This document shows positions 52,858-62,670 of a DNA stretch of 64,000 nt, piece after piece. The stretch comes from Belliella calami (GTDB taxonomy: Bacteria > Bacteroidota > Bacteroidia > Cytophagales > Cyclobacteriaceae), in assembly GCF_022549695.1 (NCBI RefSeq), contig NZ_JAKZGS010000002.1:270576-334575 (forward strand), given 5' to 3'. The notes under the pieces are model-generated. The model ran no database searches, was not told the origin of the DNA, and worked only from the letters and a program-made list of their open reading frames with translations. Position 1 is the stretch's first letter. Every line of letters begins with the position of its first letter. The position numbers were made by a program, and so were the translations under genes.

Positions 52858-53796
52858 TTACTTCTTTTGCCTTATCTTTTCCAACAAGACCTGATTGATT
52901 TTTTCATACGATTGAAAAGTCCAGCCAGCTACATGGGGACTGAAAAGGACATTATTCCTACCTGTAAGTTTTTCGAATTCTTCTTTTTGTTGTGTTGTAA
53001 ATGTTTTGAATTTTTCATTTTCTAAAACATCCAAAATTGCTCCTTTCAGAACACCACTTTCCAAAGCTTTATTTAATGTCTCAAAAGAAATCACTTCTCC
53101 CCTAGCTGTATTGATCAAATAGATGGGTTTAGAAAATTTTCGAAGCAAGTCAAGCGTGAAATAATTTCTAGTCTCAGCTGTCAAGGGAACATGAATACTC
53201 AAAACATCTGCTTCATCCACTATTTGTTCAAAAGTAACTTCCTCTACAAAATCAAATTCAAATCCTTTTTTGTATTTGTCATAAGCCAAAATTTTGACAT
53301 CAAAACCCCTTAGTTTCTTTGCAAAAGCCTGTCCCATGTTCCCAAAACCAAATATACCTACAGTCTTTCCTGCCAATTCTTCTCCTCGATTACCTTCCCT
53401 ATCCCAGACACCATTTCGAACCTCCACATCAGCACGGTTGATATGGTTAAACAATGACAACAAACCTCCTATCGCATGTTCTCCTACTGCATCTCTATTT
53501 CCTTCGGGAGCATTATGTAGTTGAATTCCTTTTTCTTCCAAAAACTCCAAATCAATCTGATCCAAACCTGCTCCAGCTCTACCTATAAACTTCAGATTCA
53601 CAGCTTTCTCCAAAAGCGCTCTATCCATTGGGGTTTTGGAACGAATGATCAAGCCTGTATATTCAGACACAATTGTCAAAATTTCTTCTCTTTTGATCTC
53701 AGGCCTGTAATTCACAACAAAACCTTCCGCTTCCAACAATGGAATGATCGAAAGGTGCATTTCATCAATTATTAAGACTTTGTTGTTTTGAGTCAT
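52858..53796 (-). CDS. D-2-hydroxyacid dehydrogenase, probably D-3-phosphoglycerate dehydrogenase (short SerA type)
   Basis: 312 residues. NAD-dependent D-isomer 2-hydroxyacid dehydrogenase. Rossmann motif TVGIFGFGNMGQAFAKKL (about 145-162). Catalytic residues appear as Arg in NTARGE, Glu in the LDVLENEKF region, and His in FSPHVAGWT. The ACT and ASB domains of long SerA enzymes are missing, so feedback inhibition by serine through ACT is not expected. GRAGAGLDQID near residue 75 fits SerA better than lactate dehydrogenases. No serC or serB nearby. It could be another hydroxyacid reductase. Confidence 0.85.
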   Translation of the reverse strand: MTQNNKVLIIDEMHLSIIPLLEAEGFVVNYRPEIKREEILTIVSEYTGLIIRSKTPMDRALLEKAVNLKFIGRAGAGLDQIDLEFLEEKGIQLHNAPEGNRDAVGEHAIGGLLSLFNHINRADVEVRNGVWDREGNRGEELAGKTVGIFGFGNMGQAFAKKLRGFDVKILAYDKYKKGFEFDFVEEVTFEQIVDEADVLSIHVPLTAETRNYFTLDLLRKFSKPIYLINTARGEVISFETLNKALESGVLKGAILDVLENEKFKTFTTQQKEEFEKLTGRNNVLFSPHVAGWTFQSYEKINQVLLEKIRQKK

Positions 53797-54593
53797 TTTT
53801 TGATCGGGTAGTTTTGTTTAGTTGGAAAGTTGTGAAAGTTAAAATGTTGGAAAGTTACCAGTCAAATAACTTAATGTTATCAAAAGATTGTTGTTAATCA
53901 ATTGCTATTGATACTTGACATATGTTTTCCCTTTTATTATTCATCATTCGATGTTTGACATTCGACATTTTTTAGATTTAGAATTCTGAAAAATAAATCA
54001 AATTTCGACCTACTGTCATTTATTAAGGCATGATGTTCAATCTTCTTTTCTTTCGTTTTATATGTCTGTTCACCTAAAAGATCTAAATGTCATTCAAATT
54101 CTCCTTCAGTACAAATGCGAACTGTCTATTTTCATATTGGCTTCCTGTCTTGTGTCTTGCATCTTGCTTCTCGTCTCTATCACGTCCTGATTTTACTTGA
54201 CACTTTTTTCATTTAATTGAAGAAGTTCAACCCGCTTCGGGGTTGATAAAACCATGAAGGGTCTCTTTCCAAATTCCCCGCATTTCATACGGGGCTACTC
54301 AAGGTTTAACCCTGCCTGACGTCAGGCAGGCCCATTCGGGGTTTGTATCCCTTTTTCTCTCTCGGTTGTCACTTGTGTTTCGTTTCTTGTGTCTCTGTCT
54401 CACATCTTATTACTATTTACTTAGCGTAACTTTGCAGCTTTGAGTCCTTTGAGAGATTGTCTCATTTCTAACTTCCTAATCCCTCAATAACTAATCAACT
54501 GATAACTTTCTATCAGAAACCATTCTAAATCTTAATTTTAAAATCTACAATCATAAATCTAAAGAACTCACGTATCTTACCTCAATCCTTCCC
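53797..54593. repeat. 797-base gene-free region with repeats and palindromes
   Basis: No gene seen. Contents: two copies of GTTGGAAAGTT (53821-53831, 53846-53856); a TTCGATGTTTGACATTCGACA stretch near 53948; CTTGTGTCTTG-rich low-complexity DNA near 54150-54180 and again near 54370-54410; and between these a cluster of palindromes: CAACCC/GGGTTG (54228-54245), CCCCG/CGGGG (54276-54294), and the perfect 20-bp palindrome CCTGCCTGACGTCAGGCAGG (54311-54330). It resembles decayed REP-type or insertion-element debris. Confidence 0.7.
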
Positions 54594-55961
54594 CTAAAGA
54601 TTCAAAAACCACATGGCTATTCCAAAATAGATTGCCAATCCAAGAAGGTCATTTGCAGTTGTAATAAATGGCCCAGAAGCTATGGCCGGGTTGATACCAA
54701 ACTTATCCAATACAAGCGGGGTTACTGTCCCCATAAATGAAGCCATCAGGACCACACAAAACATTGCAAAACCAATGGTGAATCCAAAAATACTTTCATT
54801 TCCCAATACAAAAACAACAACCAGGTAAACAAAAACTCCCAAGACGACCCCATTCAATAATGCTATCAAGAAACCTTTGATAAATCGCTGCCAAGGTGTA
54901 TCATCGAATACTGACTTTGTGGCCAATGTCTGGACTACGAGTGAAGATGATTGAATCCCCACATTTCCTCCTGTAGCCGCTACCAAAGGAATAAATGCTG
55001 CCAATGTCACATATTTTTGCAATCCTTCTTCAAAAATTTCGATAATCTGAGACCCCATCAGCCCACCTATTACTCCTATCAACAACCATGGAAGCCTTGC
55101 TTTGGAGATCTTAAAAATACTATCTGATTCTTCTACATCAGAGGATATACCTGTCATAGCTTGCATATCTTCTTCTGATTGCTCCCTAATGACATCCAAG
55201 ATATCATCTACTGTAATTCTCCCAACCAATTTATTTTTTGCATTGACTACAGGAATAGATTCCAAATCATACTTCCGCATGATTTCAGCTACCTCTTCTT
55301 CGTCCATGTGTGTTGGAACCGAAATTACTTCTGGTTCATAGATGTCTGCGATTTTGGTATCAGAGGAGGCCAAGATTATTTTTTTCAGGGCAACTCTTCC
55401 CAGCAGGTGTTGTCTATTGTCCACTACATATATAGAATAAATCTTCTCAACTTTCTCAGCTTGCCTTCTAATCTCTTCGATGGTCTGGATGACATTCCAG
55501 TTCTGGTTGGCTTTGATAAATTCCTTTGCCATCAAGCCCCCTGCACTATCCTCATCGTAGCGCAACAGGTCAAGAATGTGAGCTGACTTCTCCTTTTCCT
55601 GTAAGTAGCTGATGATATCTTCACGCTCTCTGACTGAGAATAAATTCAAAATATCAACTCCGTCATCAGATTCCATTTGATCTATATACAAAGCTAGCTC
55701 GGAAGACTCCATTTCTTTGACAACTTTCATCAAGGAATCCTCATCAAGCTCAATCAAAATGTCGGCGGCAATATCAGGAGACAATAATCGTAAGACATAA
55801 AGCGCCTCTTCCATATTGAGCTCATCTAGCAATGCTGCTATATCTGCTTCATTGACTCCTTCGAGTGATTCTTTGATGAATTCATTGTCCTCTAGGTCGA
55901 TAGACTCCCTGAGGCTTTCTAGGTATTCTTTGGATAATTCAAATACTTTTATTGGTTCCAA
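54594..55961 (-). CDS. mgtE: Magnesium transporter MgtE
   Basis: 455-residue inner-membrane Mg2+ channel/transporter. Cytosolic MgtE N domain about 20-130 (superhelical, acidic), paired CBS domains about 135-260 that sense Mg2+, then five hydrophobic helices about 285-455 with the pore signature PLVAATGGNVGIQSSSLVVQTLA (about 325-347) and PLVLDKFGINPAIASGPF. Order and length match Thermus MgtE. Its start overlaps the end of rsmA by 13 bases, so the two are co-transcribed. A decayed intergenic region with palindromes follows downstream. Confidence 0.96.
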   Translation of the reverse strand: MEPIKVFELSKEYLESLRESIDLEDNEFIKESLEGVNEADIAALLDELNMEEALYVLRLLSPDIAADILIELDEDSLMKVVKEMESSELALYIDQMESDDGVDILNLFSVREREDIISYLQEKEKSAHILDLLRYDEDSAGGLMAKEFIKANQNWNVIQTIEEIRRQAEKVEKIYSIYVVDNRQHLLGRVALKKIILASSDTKIADIYEPEVISVPTHMDEEEVAEIMRKYDLESIPVVNAKNKLVGRITVDDILDVIREQSEEDMQAMTGISSDVEESDSIFKISKARLPWLLIGVIGGLMGSQIIEIFEEGLQKYVTLAAFIPLVAATGGNVGIQSSSLVVQTLATKSVFDDTPWQRFIKGFLIALLNGVVLGVFVYLVVVFVLGNESIFGFTIGFAMFCVVLMASFMGTVTPLVLDKFGINPAIASGPFITTANDLLGLAIYFGIAMWFLNL

Positions 55962-56731
55962 GATTTCTGAATTTTATTGGTTAATGCGACAAAGTCTTCC
56001 ACACCAAGCTGTTCTGCCCTGAGGTCCAAAATCGGATCCATTTTCAACTCCTCAGAGATCCCCATACTTTTGACGGCATTTCTTAAGGTTTTTCTTCGCG
56101 TACTGAAGCCCTGTTTTACGACTCTGAAAAATAGTTTTTCGTCACAATCTAATTTCTTTGTTTCATTCCTTTTTAGTCTGATCACGCCAGAGTTTACTTT
56201 TGGCGGAGGATTAAACACACCGGGAGGAACTGTAAAAAGGTATTCAATTTCATAAAACGCCTGAAGCAAAACCGAAAGAATCCCATAGCTTTTGTTTCCT
56301 TTCGGGGAAGCTATTCTCTCTGCCACTTCCTTTTGTAACATACATACCACTTCGGTCACTTCATTTCTCACATCTAGAATCCTAAAAAAAATCTGAGAGG
56401 AAATATTATATGGAAAATTCCCTGCGACAGCATAAGATTCATTCATGATCGGTTCAAAATTTTCTTTCAAATAATCTCCCTCAATGATTTTATCACCAAG
56501 TTTTGGATACTTTATATTCAAATATGCTATTGATTCCTTATCGATATCCACCAAATAAAGATCCCAGTTTTCAGCCAAGAGAAAATCTGTCAACACCCCC
56601 ATTCCTGGACCGATTTCGAGGACTTTTTTTATACCTCCATGCCCAGTGACTGCCTTGGCTATTTTTTCTGCTATACTTAGATCAGTGAGAAAATGCTGAC
56701 CAAGGTGTTTTTTAGGTTTGACTTTTTCCAT
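55949..56731 (-). CDS. rsmA: 16S rRNA (adenine1518/1519-N6)-dimethyltransferase
   Basis: 260-residue KsgA/RsmA enzyme that dimethylates two adjacent adenosines in helix 45 of 16S rRNA during small-subunit maturation. Motifs: KPKKHLGQHFLTD at the N-terminus, SAM motif LEIGPGMGVLTDFLL (about 38-52), and the catalytic motif IV GNFPYNIS (about 108-115, NFPY in place of the usual NLPY). The C-terminal helical domain includes GFSTRRKTLRNAVK. It overlaps mgtE by 13 bases and is divergent from pdxA. Confidence 0.97.
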   Translation of the reverse strand: MEKVKPKKHLGQHFLTDLSIAEKIAKAVTGHGGIKKVLEIGPGMGVLTDFLLAENWDLYLVDIDKESIAYLNIKYPKLGDKIIEGDYLKENFEPIMNESYAVAGNFPYNISSQIFFRILDVRNEVTEVVCMLQKEVAERIASPKGNKSYGILSVLLQAFYEIEYLFTVPPGVFNPPPKVNSGVIRLKRNETKKLDCDEKLFFRVVKQGFSTRRKTLRNAVKSMGISEELKMDPILDLRAEQLGVEDFVALTNKIQKSWNQ

Positions 56732-56873
56732 GCGTTAACTCTGATAATTTTATATAAATTGCAGGTCAAAAATAAGACAATAATCACAAAGGTCTATAAT
56801 TATTTAAAAGTAGCCCATTTGGATCAGATGTCGAAATGTAATAAAATTTGGAAAGAAGGCAAGTCTAGAATAG

Positions 56874-57896
56874 ATGAATCAAAGAAAAAACAAACCCGTC
56901 ATAGGAATTAGTATTGGAGATATAAACGGCATCGGTGCAGAAGTCACCATGAAAGCGCTCCTTGACAATAGAATACAAAAATTGATCACTCCAGTAATCT
57001 ATGCACATGGGAAAGCGATGACTTTTTATAGGAAACAACTGGAAATGGAAGATTTCAACTTCATGCAAATCAAATCCATTGATGAAGTTCATCATAAAAA
57101 AATAAACTTGATCAATGTGGTAGACGAAAGCCCTGAAGTACTTCCAGGAGTAGAAACCCATGAAGCAGGTCGCTTAGCCTTGGCCGCCCTTGACCATGCT
57201 ATACAAGACTTAAAAGCCGAAAAGATCGAGGCACTAGTAACAGCTCCGCTCAACAAAAACAATATCAATTCGGAAGAATTGAAATTCGTAGGCCATACAG
57301 AATACTTGACTGCTGCATTTGAAGCAAATGATAGCTTGATGTTTTTGGTATCTGAAGATATTCGAGTGGGCGTGGTCACTGGACATATTCCATTAAAAGA
57401 TGTTGCGAAAAAAGTAACTAGCGAAAATATCCGTAAGAAATTAAATTTGATGTTAAGATCATTGACGGATGATTTTGCGATCAGCAAGCCAAAGATTGCA
57501 GTCCTTGGGCTCAATCCCCATGCTGGTGAAGATGGTTTACTTGGCGATGAAGAGATAAATATCATTCAACCAGTCATCCGAGAGTTCAAAGACAAAGGCC
57601 ATCTGGTTTTCGGTCCGTATTCAGCTGATGGATTCTTTGGAATGATGCACCAGAAGAAGTTTGATGGTGTTTTGGCTATGTACCATGACCAGGGATTGAT
57701 TCCATTCAAATCATTAGCTTTCGAAACTGGCGTGAATTTCACAGCTGGACTTCCAATCATTAGAACTTCTCCTGACCATGGTACAGCCTATAATATTGCA
57801 GGCAAAAACATGGCCGATGAAGGCTCAATGAGAGCTGCTATTTTGCAAGCATATGACATTATCAGAAACAAAGGAAATTGGGACGAAGAAGAATAG
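56874..57896 (+). CDS. pdxA: 4-hydroxythreonine-4-phosphate dehydrogenase
   Basis: 340-residue NAD(P)-dependent enzyme of the DXP-dependent pyridoxal phosphate pathway. Visible motifs: GISIGDINGIGAEV (about 9-22), TAPLNKNNI, GHTEYL with a metal-binding His (about 141), LGLNPHAGEDGLLGDEE with a second His, MYHDQGLIPFK with the third metal His-Asp, and RTSPDHGTAYNIAGK at the C-terminal side. Length matches E. coli PdxA (329). First gene of a rightward cluster; DUF177 follows after 78 bases. Confidence 0.96.
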   Translation: MNQRKNKPVIGISIGDINGIGAEVTMKALLDNRIQKLITPVIYAHGKAMTFYRKQLEMEDFNFMQIKSIDEVHHKKINLINVVDESPEVLPGVETHEAGRLALAALDHAIQDLKAEKIEALVTAPLNKNNINSEELKFVGHTEYLTAAFEANDSLMFLVSEDIRVGVVTGHIPLKDVAKKVTSENIRKKLNLMLRSLTDDFAISKPKIAVLGLNPHAGEDGLLGDEEINIIQPVIREFKDKGHLVFGPYSADGFFGMMHQKKFDGVLAMYHDQGLIPFKSLAFETGVNFTAGLPIIRTSPDHGTAYNIAGKNMADEGSMRAAILQAYDIIRNKGNWDEEE

Positions 57897-57974
57897 TGAA
57901 AATAATTCTTCATCAAATTTCATATTTCTAAAAGGATTCCCTAAATTTGCGGTCTTGAAATAAGGGGAGGTCAG

Positions 57975-58550
57975 ATGAAATTCTTGAAAAACTATAATAT
58001 AGACGTCATCAAACTTAAAGAAGGTAAGCATGAATTTACCTTTCCAGTTGACAGAGAGTTTTTCGAACATTTCGAAGCAGCTGAGTTCTTGCATGGAGGA
58101 AAGCTCCAAGCGACGATTCATCTCAATAAGCTTACCTCACTAATGGAAGCTACATTTGAAATACAAGGTGAAGTGAATTTGACTTGTGATAGGAGTTTGG
58201 AAGAGTTTGATTTTCCACTATTCACAGATGAAAAGATCATTTATAAATACGGACTTGAGGAGGCAGAAATCACCGAAGATGTATTTATGATCACGAGAGA
58301 TACACCAAGTATCAATGTAGCACAGTTGATATATGAATTTATCTTGCTTGCCATTCCGGCAAAGAAAATTCATCCTGATTTTGTAGAAGAGATGGATGAA
58401 GAAGATTTTGACGGAGAAGGTGAGTTAGTATATATTTCAGATGAAAAATTTGAAGAAGAGTCCTCTGACGAGGATAATCACTCAAACGAAGCAGATGAAA
58501 GCACAGATCCCAGATGGGAAATATTAAAAAAATTAAAGAAAAAAGATTAA
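57975..58550 (+). CDS. DUF177 (YceD) family protein
   Basis: 191 residues. DUF177 proteins sit next to rpmF in most bacteria and plant homologues act in 23S rRNA processing; the exact bacterial activity is not settled. The core is visible as [41 protein letters not shown] (about 42-82), here with only the first of the usual two Cys, so the metal site is lost or incomplete. The C-terminal 50 residues are very acidic (Glu/Asp). A clear Shine-Dalgarno GGGGAGG lies 4 bases before the ATG, unusual for this genome. Coupled to rpmF (16-base gap). Confidence 0.93.
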   Translation: MKFLKNYNIDVIKLKEGKHEFTFPVDREFFEHFEAAEFLHGGKLQATIHLNKLTSLMEATFEIQGEVNLTCDRSLEEFDFPLFTDEKIIYKYGLEEAEITEDVFMITRDTPSINVAQLIYEFILLAIPAKKIHPDFVEEMDEEDFDGEGELVYISDEKFEEESSDEDNHSNEADESTDPRWEILKKLKKKD

Positions 58551-58566
58551 TCTAAATTACATAGAG

Positions 58567-58758
58567 ATGGCGCATCCTAAACGAAAAATTTCGAAAACCA
58601 GAAGAGACAAGAGAAGAACACACTATAAGTTAACTGCTCCTGCATTAGCTCAGTGTCCTACTACTGGAGAATTTCATTTACCTCACAGAGCTTTTTGGCT
58701 TGACGGTAAGCTTTATTACAAAGGACAAGTAATCATGGAGAAGGAAATTCTCGCATAA
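58567..58758 (+). CDS. rpmF: 50S ribosomal protein L32
   Basis: 63-residue basic ribosomal protein. N-terminus [19 protein letters not shown] is the L32 hallmark. The later part has a single Cys in [17 protein letters not shown], so the zinc-binding four-Cys form is absent; this looks like the zinc-free (C-minus) type. It lies 16 bases after DUF177 and is followed by a strong terminator. No plsX lies between it and fabH, unlike the rpmF-plsX-fabH order of many other phyla. Confidence 0.97.
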   Translation: MAHPKRKISKTRRDKRRTHYKLTAPALAQCPTTGEFHLPHRAFWLDGKLYYKGQVIMEKEILA

Positions 58759-58786
58759 GCATAAAATTATATAAAAGGCCTTTTAC

Positions 58787-58822
58787 AAAAAATCCATCCC
58801 AATAATTTGGGATGGATTTTTT
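58787..58822 (+). terminator. Intrinsic terminator after rpmF
   Basis: A 16-bp stem AAAAAATCCATCCCAA / TTGGGATGGATTTTTT with a 4-nt loop and a long T run. It separates pdxA-DUF177-rpmF from fabH, which has its own promoter. Confidence 0.93.
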
Positions 58823-58898
58823 TTTATTTATTGAGAAGCTATCTTCTTGATTTTAAGTGAATAAATAAAGTAATAGTCAATTCTAATATCAAAAAGCT

Positions 58899-58929
58899 TT
58901 GGTGGTACAGCACATTTTAAATATTTTTG
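58899..58929 (+). promoter_or_regulatory. Promoter of fabH (TTG-N20-TATTTTTG)
   Basis: TTG at 58899-58901, 20 bases, TATTTTTG at 58922-58929: full Bacteroidota consensus. Transcription would start near 58936, leaving a leader of about 108 bases. Confidence 0.7.
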
Positions 58930-58992
58930 ACATCTTAAACTGAACAAGAATGTCTTGAACAACTTCAAAGGAGGAGACAAACACTTGTAAGT

Positions 58993-59027
58993 CAATTAAA
59001 TGGCGATCAAAAAGAATCATTTAATTG
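58993..59027 (+). promoter_or_regulatory. Inverted repeat in the fabH leader
   Basis: A perfect 10-bp inverted repeat CAATTAAATG / CATTTAATTG with a 15-nt spacer, ending 17 bases before the fabH ATG. It could be an operator or an RNA hairpin close to the ribosome site. It spans a 10-residue reading frame (ATG at 59000, stop ending 59032). An AAGGAGGAG sequence lies upstream at 58968-58976. Confidence 0.5.
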
Positions 59028-59044
59028 CCTAAACCAAACAATTA

Positions 59045-60043
59045 ATGAAAAAAACGAGAGCAGTAATTACCGGAGTTCATGGTTGGGTACCGGAATATGT
59101 CCTTACCAATCAAGAATTGGAAACAATGGTGGACACCAATGACGAGTGGATTGTCAGCCGAACAGGGATCAAAGAAAGACGTATTTTGAAAGGTGAAAAC
59201 CAAGGCACATCAGTGATTGGAACAGAGGCTGTCAAAGGCTTACTGAAGAAAACCAATACCGACCCAAACGATATAGACCTTATCATCTGCGCTACCGTCA
59301 CTCCCGACATGCCCTTCCCTGCAACAGCAAATATCATTGCAGATAATGTAGGTGCAAAAAAGAGCTTTAGCTTTGATATCTCCGCTGCTTGTTCAGGATT
59401 TTTGTATGCATTGACAATGGGGAGTCAATTTATAGAGACTGGCATGTACAAAAAAGTGATCATAGTAGGAGCAGATAAAATGTCCTCGATCATTGATTAC
59501 ACAGACAGAGCAACATGCATTATTTTTGGAGATGGTGGCGGTGCTGTTTTGTTGGAACCTACCACAGAAGAGGTTGGAATCATGGATAGCTTGCTGCATG
59601 CAGATGGATCAGGAGCTCCTTATTTACATATGAAAGCAGGAGGTAGCAGAAAGCCTGCTACAATAGAAACCGTCAATGCAAGAGAGCATTTTGCCTTTCA
59701 AGAAGGCTCTACTGTATTTAAATTTGCTGTAACAAACATGGCAGAAGTCAGTGCCCAAATCATGGAAAGAAACGGTTTGAAATCTGACGAGATTGCTTGG
59801 CTAGTACCTCATCAAGCAAACAAAAGAATCATTGATGCTACAGCAAACAGGATGGGTGTAGGCCCAGAAAGAGTCATGATGAATATCGAAAAATATGGAA
59901 ATACCACAGCAGGTACACTTCCACTTTGTCTTTGGGATTATGAATCCCAATTGAAAAAAGGTGACAATATCGTCCTAGCTGCCTTCGGAGGCGGATTCAC
60001 TTGGGGTTCTATCTACCTGAAGTGGGGATATGACCCAAAATAA
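59045..60043 (+). CDS. fabH: Beta-ketoacyl-ACP synthase III
   Basis: 332-residue thiolase-fold enzyme that starts fatty-acid synthesis by condensing an acyl-CoA with malonyl-ACP. The catalytic triad is visible: Cys in [13 protein letters not shown] (about 113-125), His in [12 protein letters not shown] (about 253-264) and Asn in [13 protein letters not shown] (about 281-293). N-terminal [17 protein letters not shown] is typical. It opens a cluster with efp, accB and accC and has its own promoter and a structured leader. In branched-chain Bacteroidota FabH often prefers iso/anteiso primers; not decidable here. Confidence 0.97.
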   Translation: MKKTRAVITGVHGWVPEYVLTNQELETMVDTNDEWIVSRTGIKERRILKGENQGTSVIGTEAVKGLLKKTNTDPNDIDLIICATVTPDMPFPATANIIADNVGAKKSFSFDISAACSGFLYALTMGSQFIETGMYKKVIIVGADKMSSIIDYTDRATCIIFGDGGGAVLLEPTTEEVGIMDSLLHADGSGAPYLHMKAGGSRKPATIETVNAREHFAFQEGSTVFKFAVTNMAEVSAQIMERNGLKSDEIAWLVPHQANKRIIDATANRMGVGPERVMMNIEKYGNTTAGTLPLCLWDYESQLKKGDNIVLAAFGGGFTWGSIYLKWGYDPK

Positions 60044-60069
60044 TTTTAAAACAACTTAGACAATTAATA

Positions 60070-60633
60070 ATGGCAAGTACCGCAGATTTTAAAAATGGAT
60101 TGTGTCTGGAATTCAACCACGACATCTACACCATCACAGAATTTCAGCACGTGAAACCGGGTAAAGGTGCTGCATTTGTCAGAACCAAAATGAAAAGCCT
60201 TACCAATGGAAAAGTGTTGGACAAGACTTTCAATGCCGGTGAAAAAATAACTACCGCTCGTGTGGAAAAAAGATCCCATCAATATTTATACGCTGATGAC
60301 ATGGGACTTCACTTCATGGACAATGACAGTTTCGAACAAATCAGAATTGATGAAAAACTGATCGAGAGAGCTAATTTGATGAAAGAAGGACAAATGGTAG
60401 ATGTACTGATTCATGCAGAAACTGAAACCCCTTTGACTGTAGAGCTCCCTCCTTTCGTAGAATTGATGATTACCTATACAGAACCTGGAATCAAAGGTGA
60501 TACCGCAACAAATGCACTGAAACCAGCTACAGTAGAAACTGGCGCAACAGTAATGGTCCCTCTTTTTGTAGAACAAGATATTTTGATCAAAGTAGACACC
60601 AGAGATGGTTCATATTCTGAAAGAGTAAAATAA
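60070..60633 (+). CDS. efp: Elongation factor P
   Basis: 187-residue tRNA-shaped factor that rescues ribosomes stalled at polyproline. KOW-like domain I carries [16 protein letters not shown] (about 28-43), where the tip Lys (about 32) is the residue modified in other bacteria. Domains II and III follow with [46 protein letters not shown] and a terminal [12 protein letters not shown]. It lies 26 bases after fabH. Efp before accB is a common Bacteroidota order. Confidence 0.97.
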   Translation: MASTADFKNGLCLEFNHDIYTITEFQHVKPGKGAAFVRTKMKSLTNGKVLDKTFNAGEKITTARVEKRSHQYLYADDMGLHFMDNDSFEQIRIDEKLIERANLMKEGQMVDVLIHAETETPLTVELPPFVELMITYTEPGIKGDTATNALKPATVETGATVMVPLFVEQDILIKVDTRDGSYSERVK

Positions 60634-60733
60634 TTTCGTAAAACTGTTTGATTTAATTAAATTACATAGAATTACGATTTTTAACCCAATGAAAATAGAA
60701 ACTAACAATATGGTTTCTGCAAATAAATAACTT

Positions 60734-61213
60734 ATGAAAGCAAAAGAAATTCAAGATTTAATAGATTTTATTTCAAATTCAGGCTTAGCCGAGGTGAAAA
60801 TTGAGACAGATGAGTTCAAGCTCTCAATCAAAAAAAATAGTGAAACCCAGTACGTTGCTGCTGCTCCTGCCCCTGCTCATGCAGCTCCTTCTCCCGCATC
60901 TGCGCCAGCACCTGTTGCCACTCCTTCTGCTCCAGCTACTATAGCAGCAAAAGAAGATGATACTTCAAAATATTTGGAAATCAAATCTCCAATGATCGGC
61001 ACCTTCTACAGAACTCCAAATCCTGACTCAGACAACTTTGTAAACGTCGGAGATGTGGTAAAAGGTGGTCAGACAGTTTGTATCATAGAAGCGATGAAGC
61101 TTTTTAATGAAATCGAATCTGAGATTTCAGGCAAAATCGTAAAAGTATTGGTTGACAATGCTACTCCTGTAGAATATGATCAGCCATTGTTTTTGGTAGA
61201 TCCTGCAGGATAA
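60734..61213 (+). CDS. accB: Biotin carboxyl carrier protein of acetyl-CoA carboxylase
   Basis: 159 residues. N-terminal part (about 1-38) is followed by a flexible Ala/Pro-rich linker (about 40-75) and the biotinyl domain (about 82-159). Biotin attaches to Lys in IEAMKLFNEIE (EAMK motif, about 125), with the thumb region MIGTFYRTPNPDSDNFVNVG typical of AccB. It carries the carboxyl group between AccC and the carboxyltransferase (accA/accD, not in the window). It lies 100 bases after efp and 30 before accC. Confidence 0.97.
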   Translation: MKAKEIQDLIDFISNSGLAEVKIETDEFKLSIKKNSETQYVAAAPAPAHAAPSPASAPAPVATPSAPATIAAKEDDTSKYLEIKSPMIGTFYRTPNPDSDNFVNVGDVVKGGQTVCIIEAMKLFNEIESEISGKIVKVLVDNATPVEYDQPLFLVDPAG

Positions 61214-61243
61214 TTTCTTTTTGTTTCACAAAACTGAATTGAT

Positions 61244-62593
61244 GTGTTTAAAAAAATATTAATAGCCAATAGAGGCGAAATCGCACTCAGAATAATCCGT
61301 ACCTGTAAAGAGATGGGGATCAAAACTGTTGCGGTATATTCTACGGCAGATAAAGACAGTTTGCATGTAAGGTTTGCTGACGAAGCTGTATGCATAGGCC
61401 CTGCCCCAAGTAGAGAGTCTTACCTCAATATCCCAAGAATAATCGCGGCAGCTGAAATCACCAATGCTGATGCAATCCATCCTGGTTATGGATTTCTTTC
61501 AGAAAATGCCGAATTTTCCAGAATTTGTGAAGAATACAACATCAAATTCATTGGTGCTAGCCCGGACATGATCAATAGAATGGGCGATAAGGCTACAGCT
61601 AAAGCAACCATGAAAGAGGCTGGTGTACCTACTATCCCAGGTTCTGAAGGGCTTTTGGAGTCGATAGAACAAGGCGTAAAGCTAGCAAACGAAATGGGCT
61701 ACCCAGTCATACTCAAAGCTACCGCCGGAGGTGGTGGACGTGGTATGAGAATCGTAAAGCAAGAAAGTGAATTCAAGAAAGCTTGGGATGATGCGCGTCA
61801 AGAATCAGGTGCTGCTTTTGGAAATGACGGTCTCTATTTGGAGAAATTCGTAGAAGAACCAAGACATATTGAAATCCAAATAGTCGGTGACAGCAATGGA
61901 AAGGCATGTCACTTATCTGAAAGGGATTGTTCTATCCAAAGACGACATCAAAAATTAGTAGAGGAAACCCCTTCTCCATTTATCACAGATGAATTAAGAG
62001 AAGCAATGGGAGCTGCTGCTATCAAAGGTGCGGAAGCAATCGGCTACGAAGGTGCTGGAACTATAGAATTTTTGGTTGATAAAAACCGAAATTTCTACTT
62101 CATGGAAATGAACACCCGAATTCAGGTAGAGCATCCGATTACTGAAGAGGTGACAGATTTTGATTTGATCAAAGAACAAATCAAAGTTGCAGCTGGTGAA
62201 AAAATATCTGGAAAAAACTATTTTCCAAAGCTTTATGCTATGGAATGTAGAATCAATGCTGAAGATCCTGCAAATGGATTCAGACCAAGCCCAGGTAAAA
62301 TCGTAAACCTTCATCTACCTGGTGGTAGAGGTGTAAGGATCGATAGCCATGTTTATGCAGGCTATGTCATTCCTCCAAACTATGATTCAATGATCGCTAA
62401 ACTTATCGTAAGTGGCCAATCTAGGGAAGAGGTAATTGTCAGAATGAAAAGAGCATTGGAAGAATTTGTGATTGATGGAATCAAAACCACAATCCCTTTC
62501 CATATCGCTTTGTTGAACGATGAAAAATTCAAAGCTGGAGACTTCACTACCAAATTCTTGGAAGATTTTGATTTCTCTGTTATCAAAAAGTAA
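61244..62593 (+). CDS. accC: Biotin carboxylase of acetyl-CoA carboxylase
   Basis: 449-residue ATP-grasp enzyme that carboxylates biotin on AccB. N-terminal [19 protein letters not shown], then [13 protein letters not shown] (about 76-88), the Gly-rich ATP loop [14 protein letters not shown] (about 159-172), the metal and catalytic region [38 protein letters not shown] with the catalytic Glu and Arg, and the C-terminal ECRINAEDP. Length equals E. coli AccC (449). A clean terminator follows at 62616. Confidence 0.98.
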   Translation: MFKKILIANRGEIALRIIRTCKEMGIKTVAVYSTADKDSLHVRFADEAVCIGPAPSRESYLNIPRIIAAAEITNADAIHPGYGFLSENAEFSRICEEYNIKFIGASPDMINRMGDKATAKATMKEAGVPTIPGSEGLLESIEQGVKLANEMGYPVILKATAGGGGRGMRIVKQESEFKKAWDDARQESGAAFGNDGLYLEKFVEEPRHIEIQIVGDSNGKACHLSERDCSIQRRHQKLVEETPSPFITDELREAMGAAAIKGAEAIGYEGAGTIEFLVDKNRNFYFMEMNTRIQVEHPITEEVTDFDLIKEQIKVAAGEKISGKNYFPKLYAMECRINAEDPANGFRPSPGKIVNLHLPGGRGVRIDSHVYAGYVIPPNYDSMIAKLIVSGQSREEVIVRMKRALEEFVIDGIKTTIPFHIALLNDEKFKAGDFTTKFLEDFDFSVIKK

Positions 62594-62615
62594 AATCTAA
62601 TACAATCCATATTAG

Positions 62616-62645
62616 AAAGACTGCCGCAATGGCAGTCTTTTTTTA
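62616..62645 (+). terminator. Intrinsic terminator after accC
   Basis: A perfect 10-bp stem AAAGACTGCC / GGCAGTCTTT with a 5-nt loop, followed by a T run to 62644. Confidence 0.93.
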
Positions 62646-62670
62646 TAAAACTAAATTTATTGGTTGACAA

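Noticed and set aside
53797-54593. Possible tRNA, small RNA or CRISPR in the largest gene-free region
   Set aside because: No cloverleaf, no T-arm consensus, and the repeats are neither regularly spaced nor of one length.
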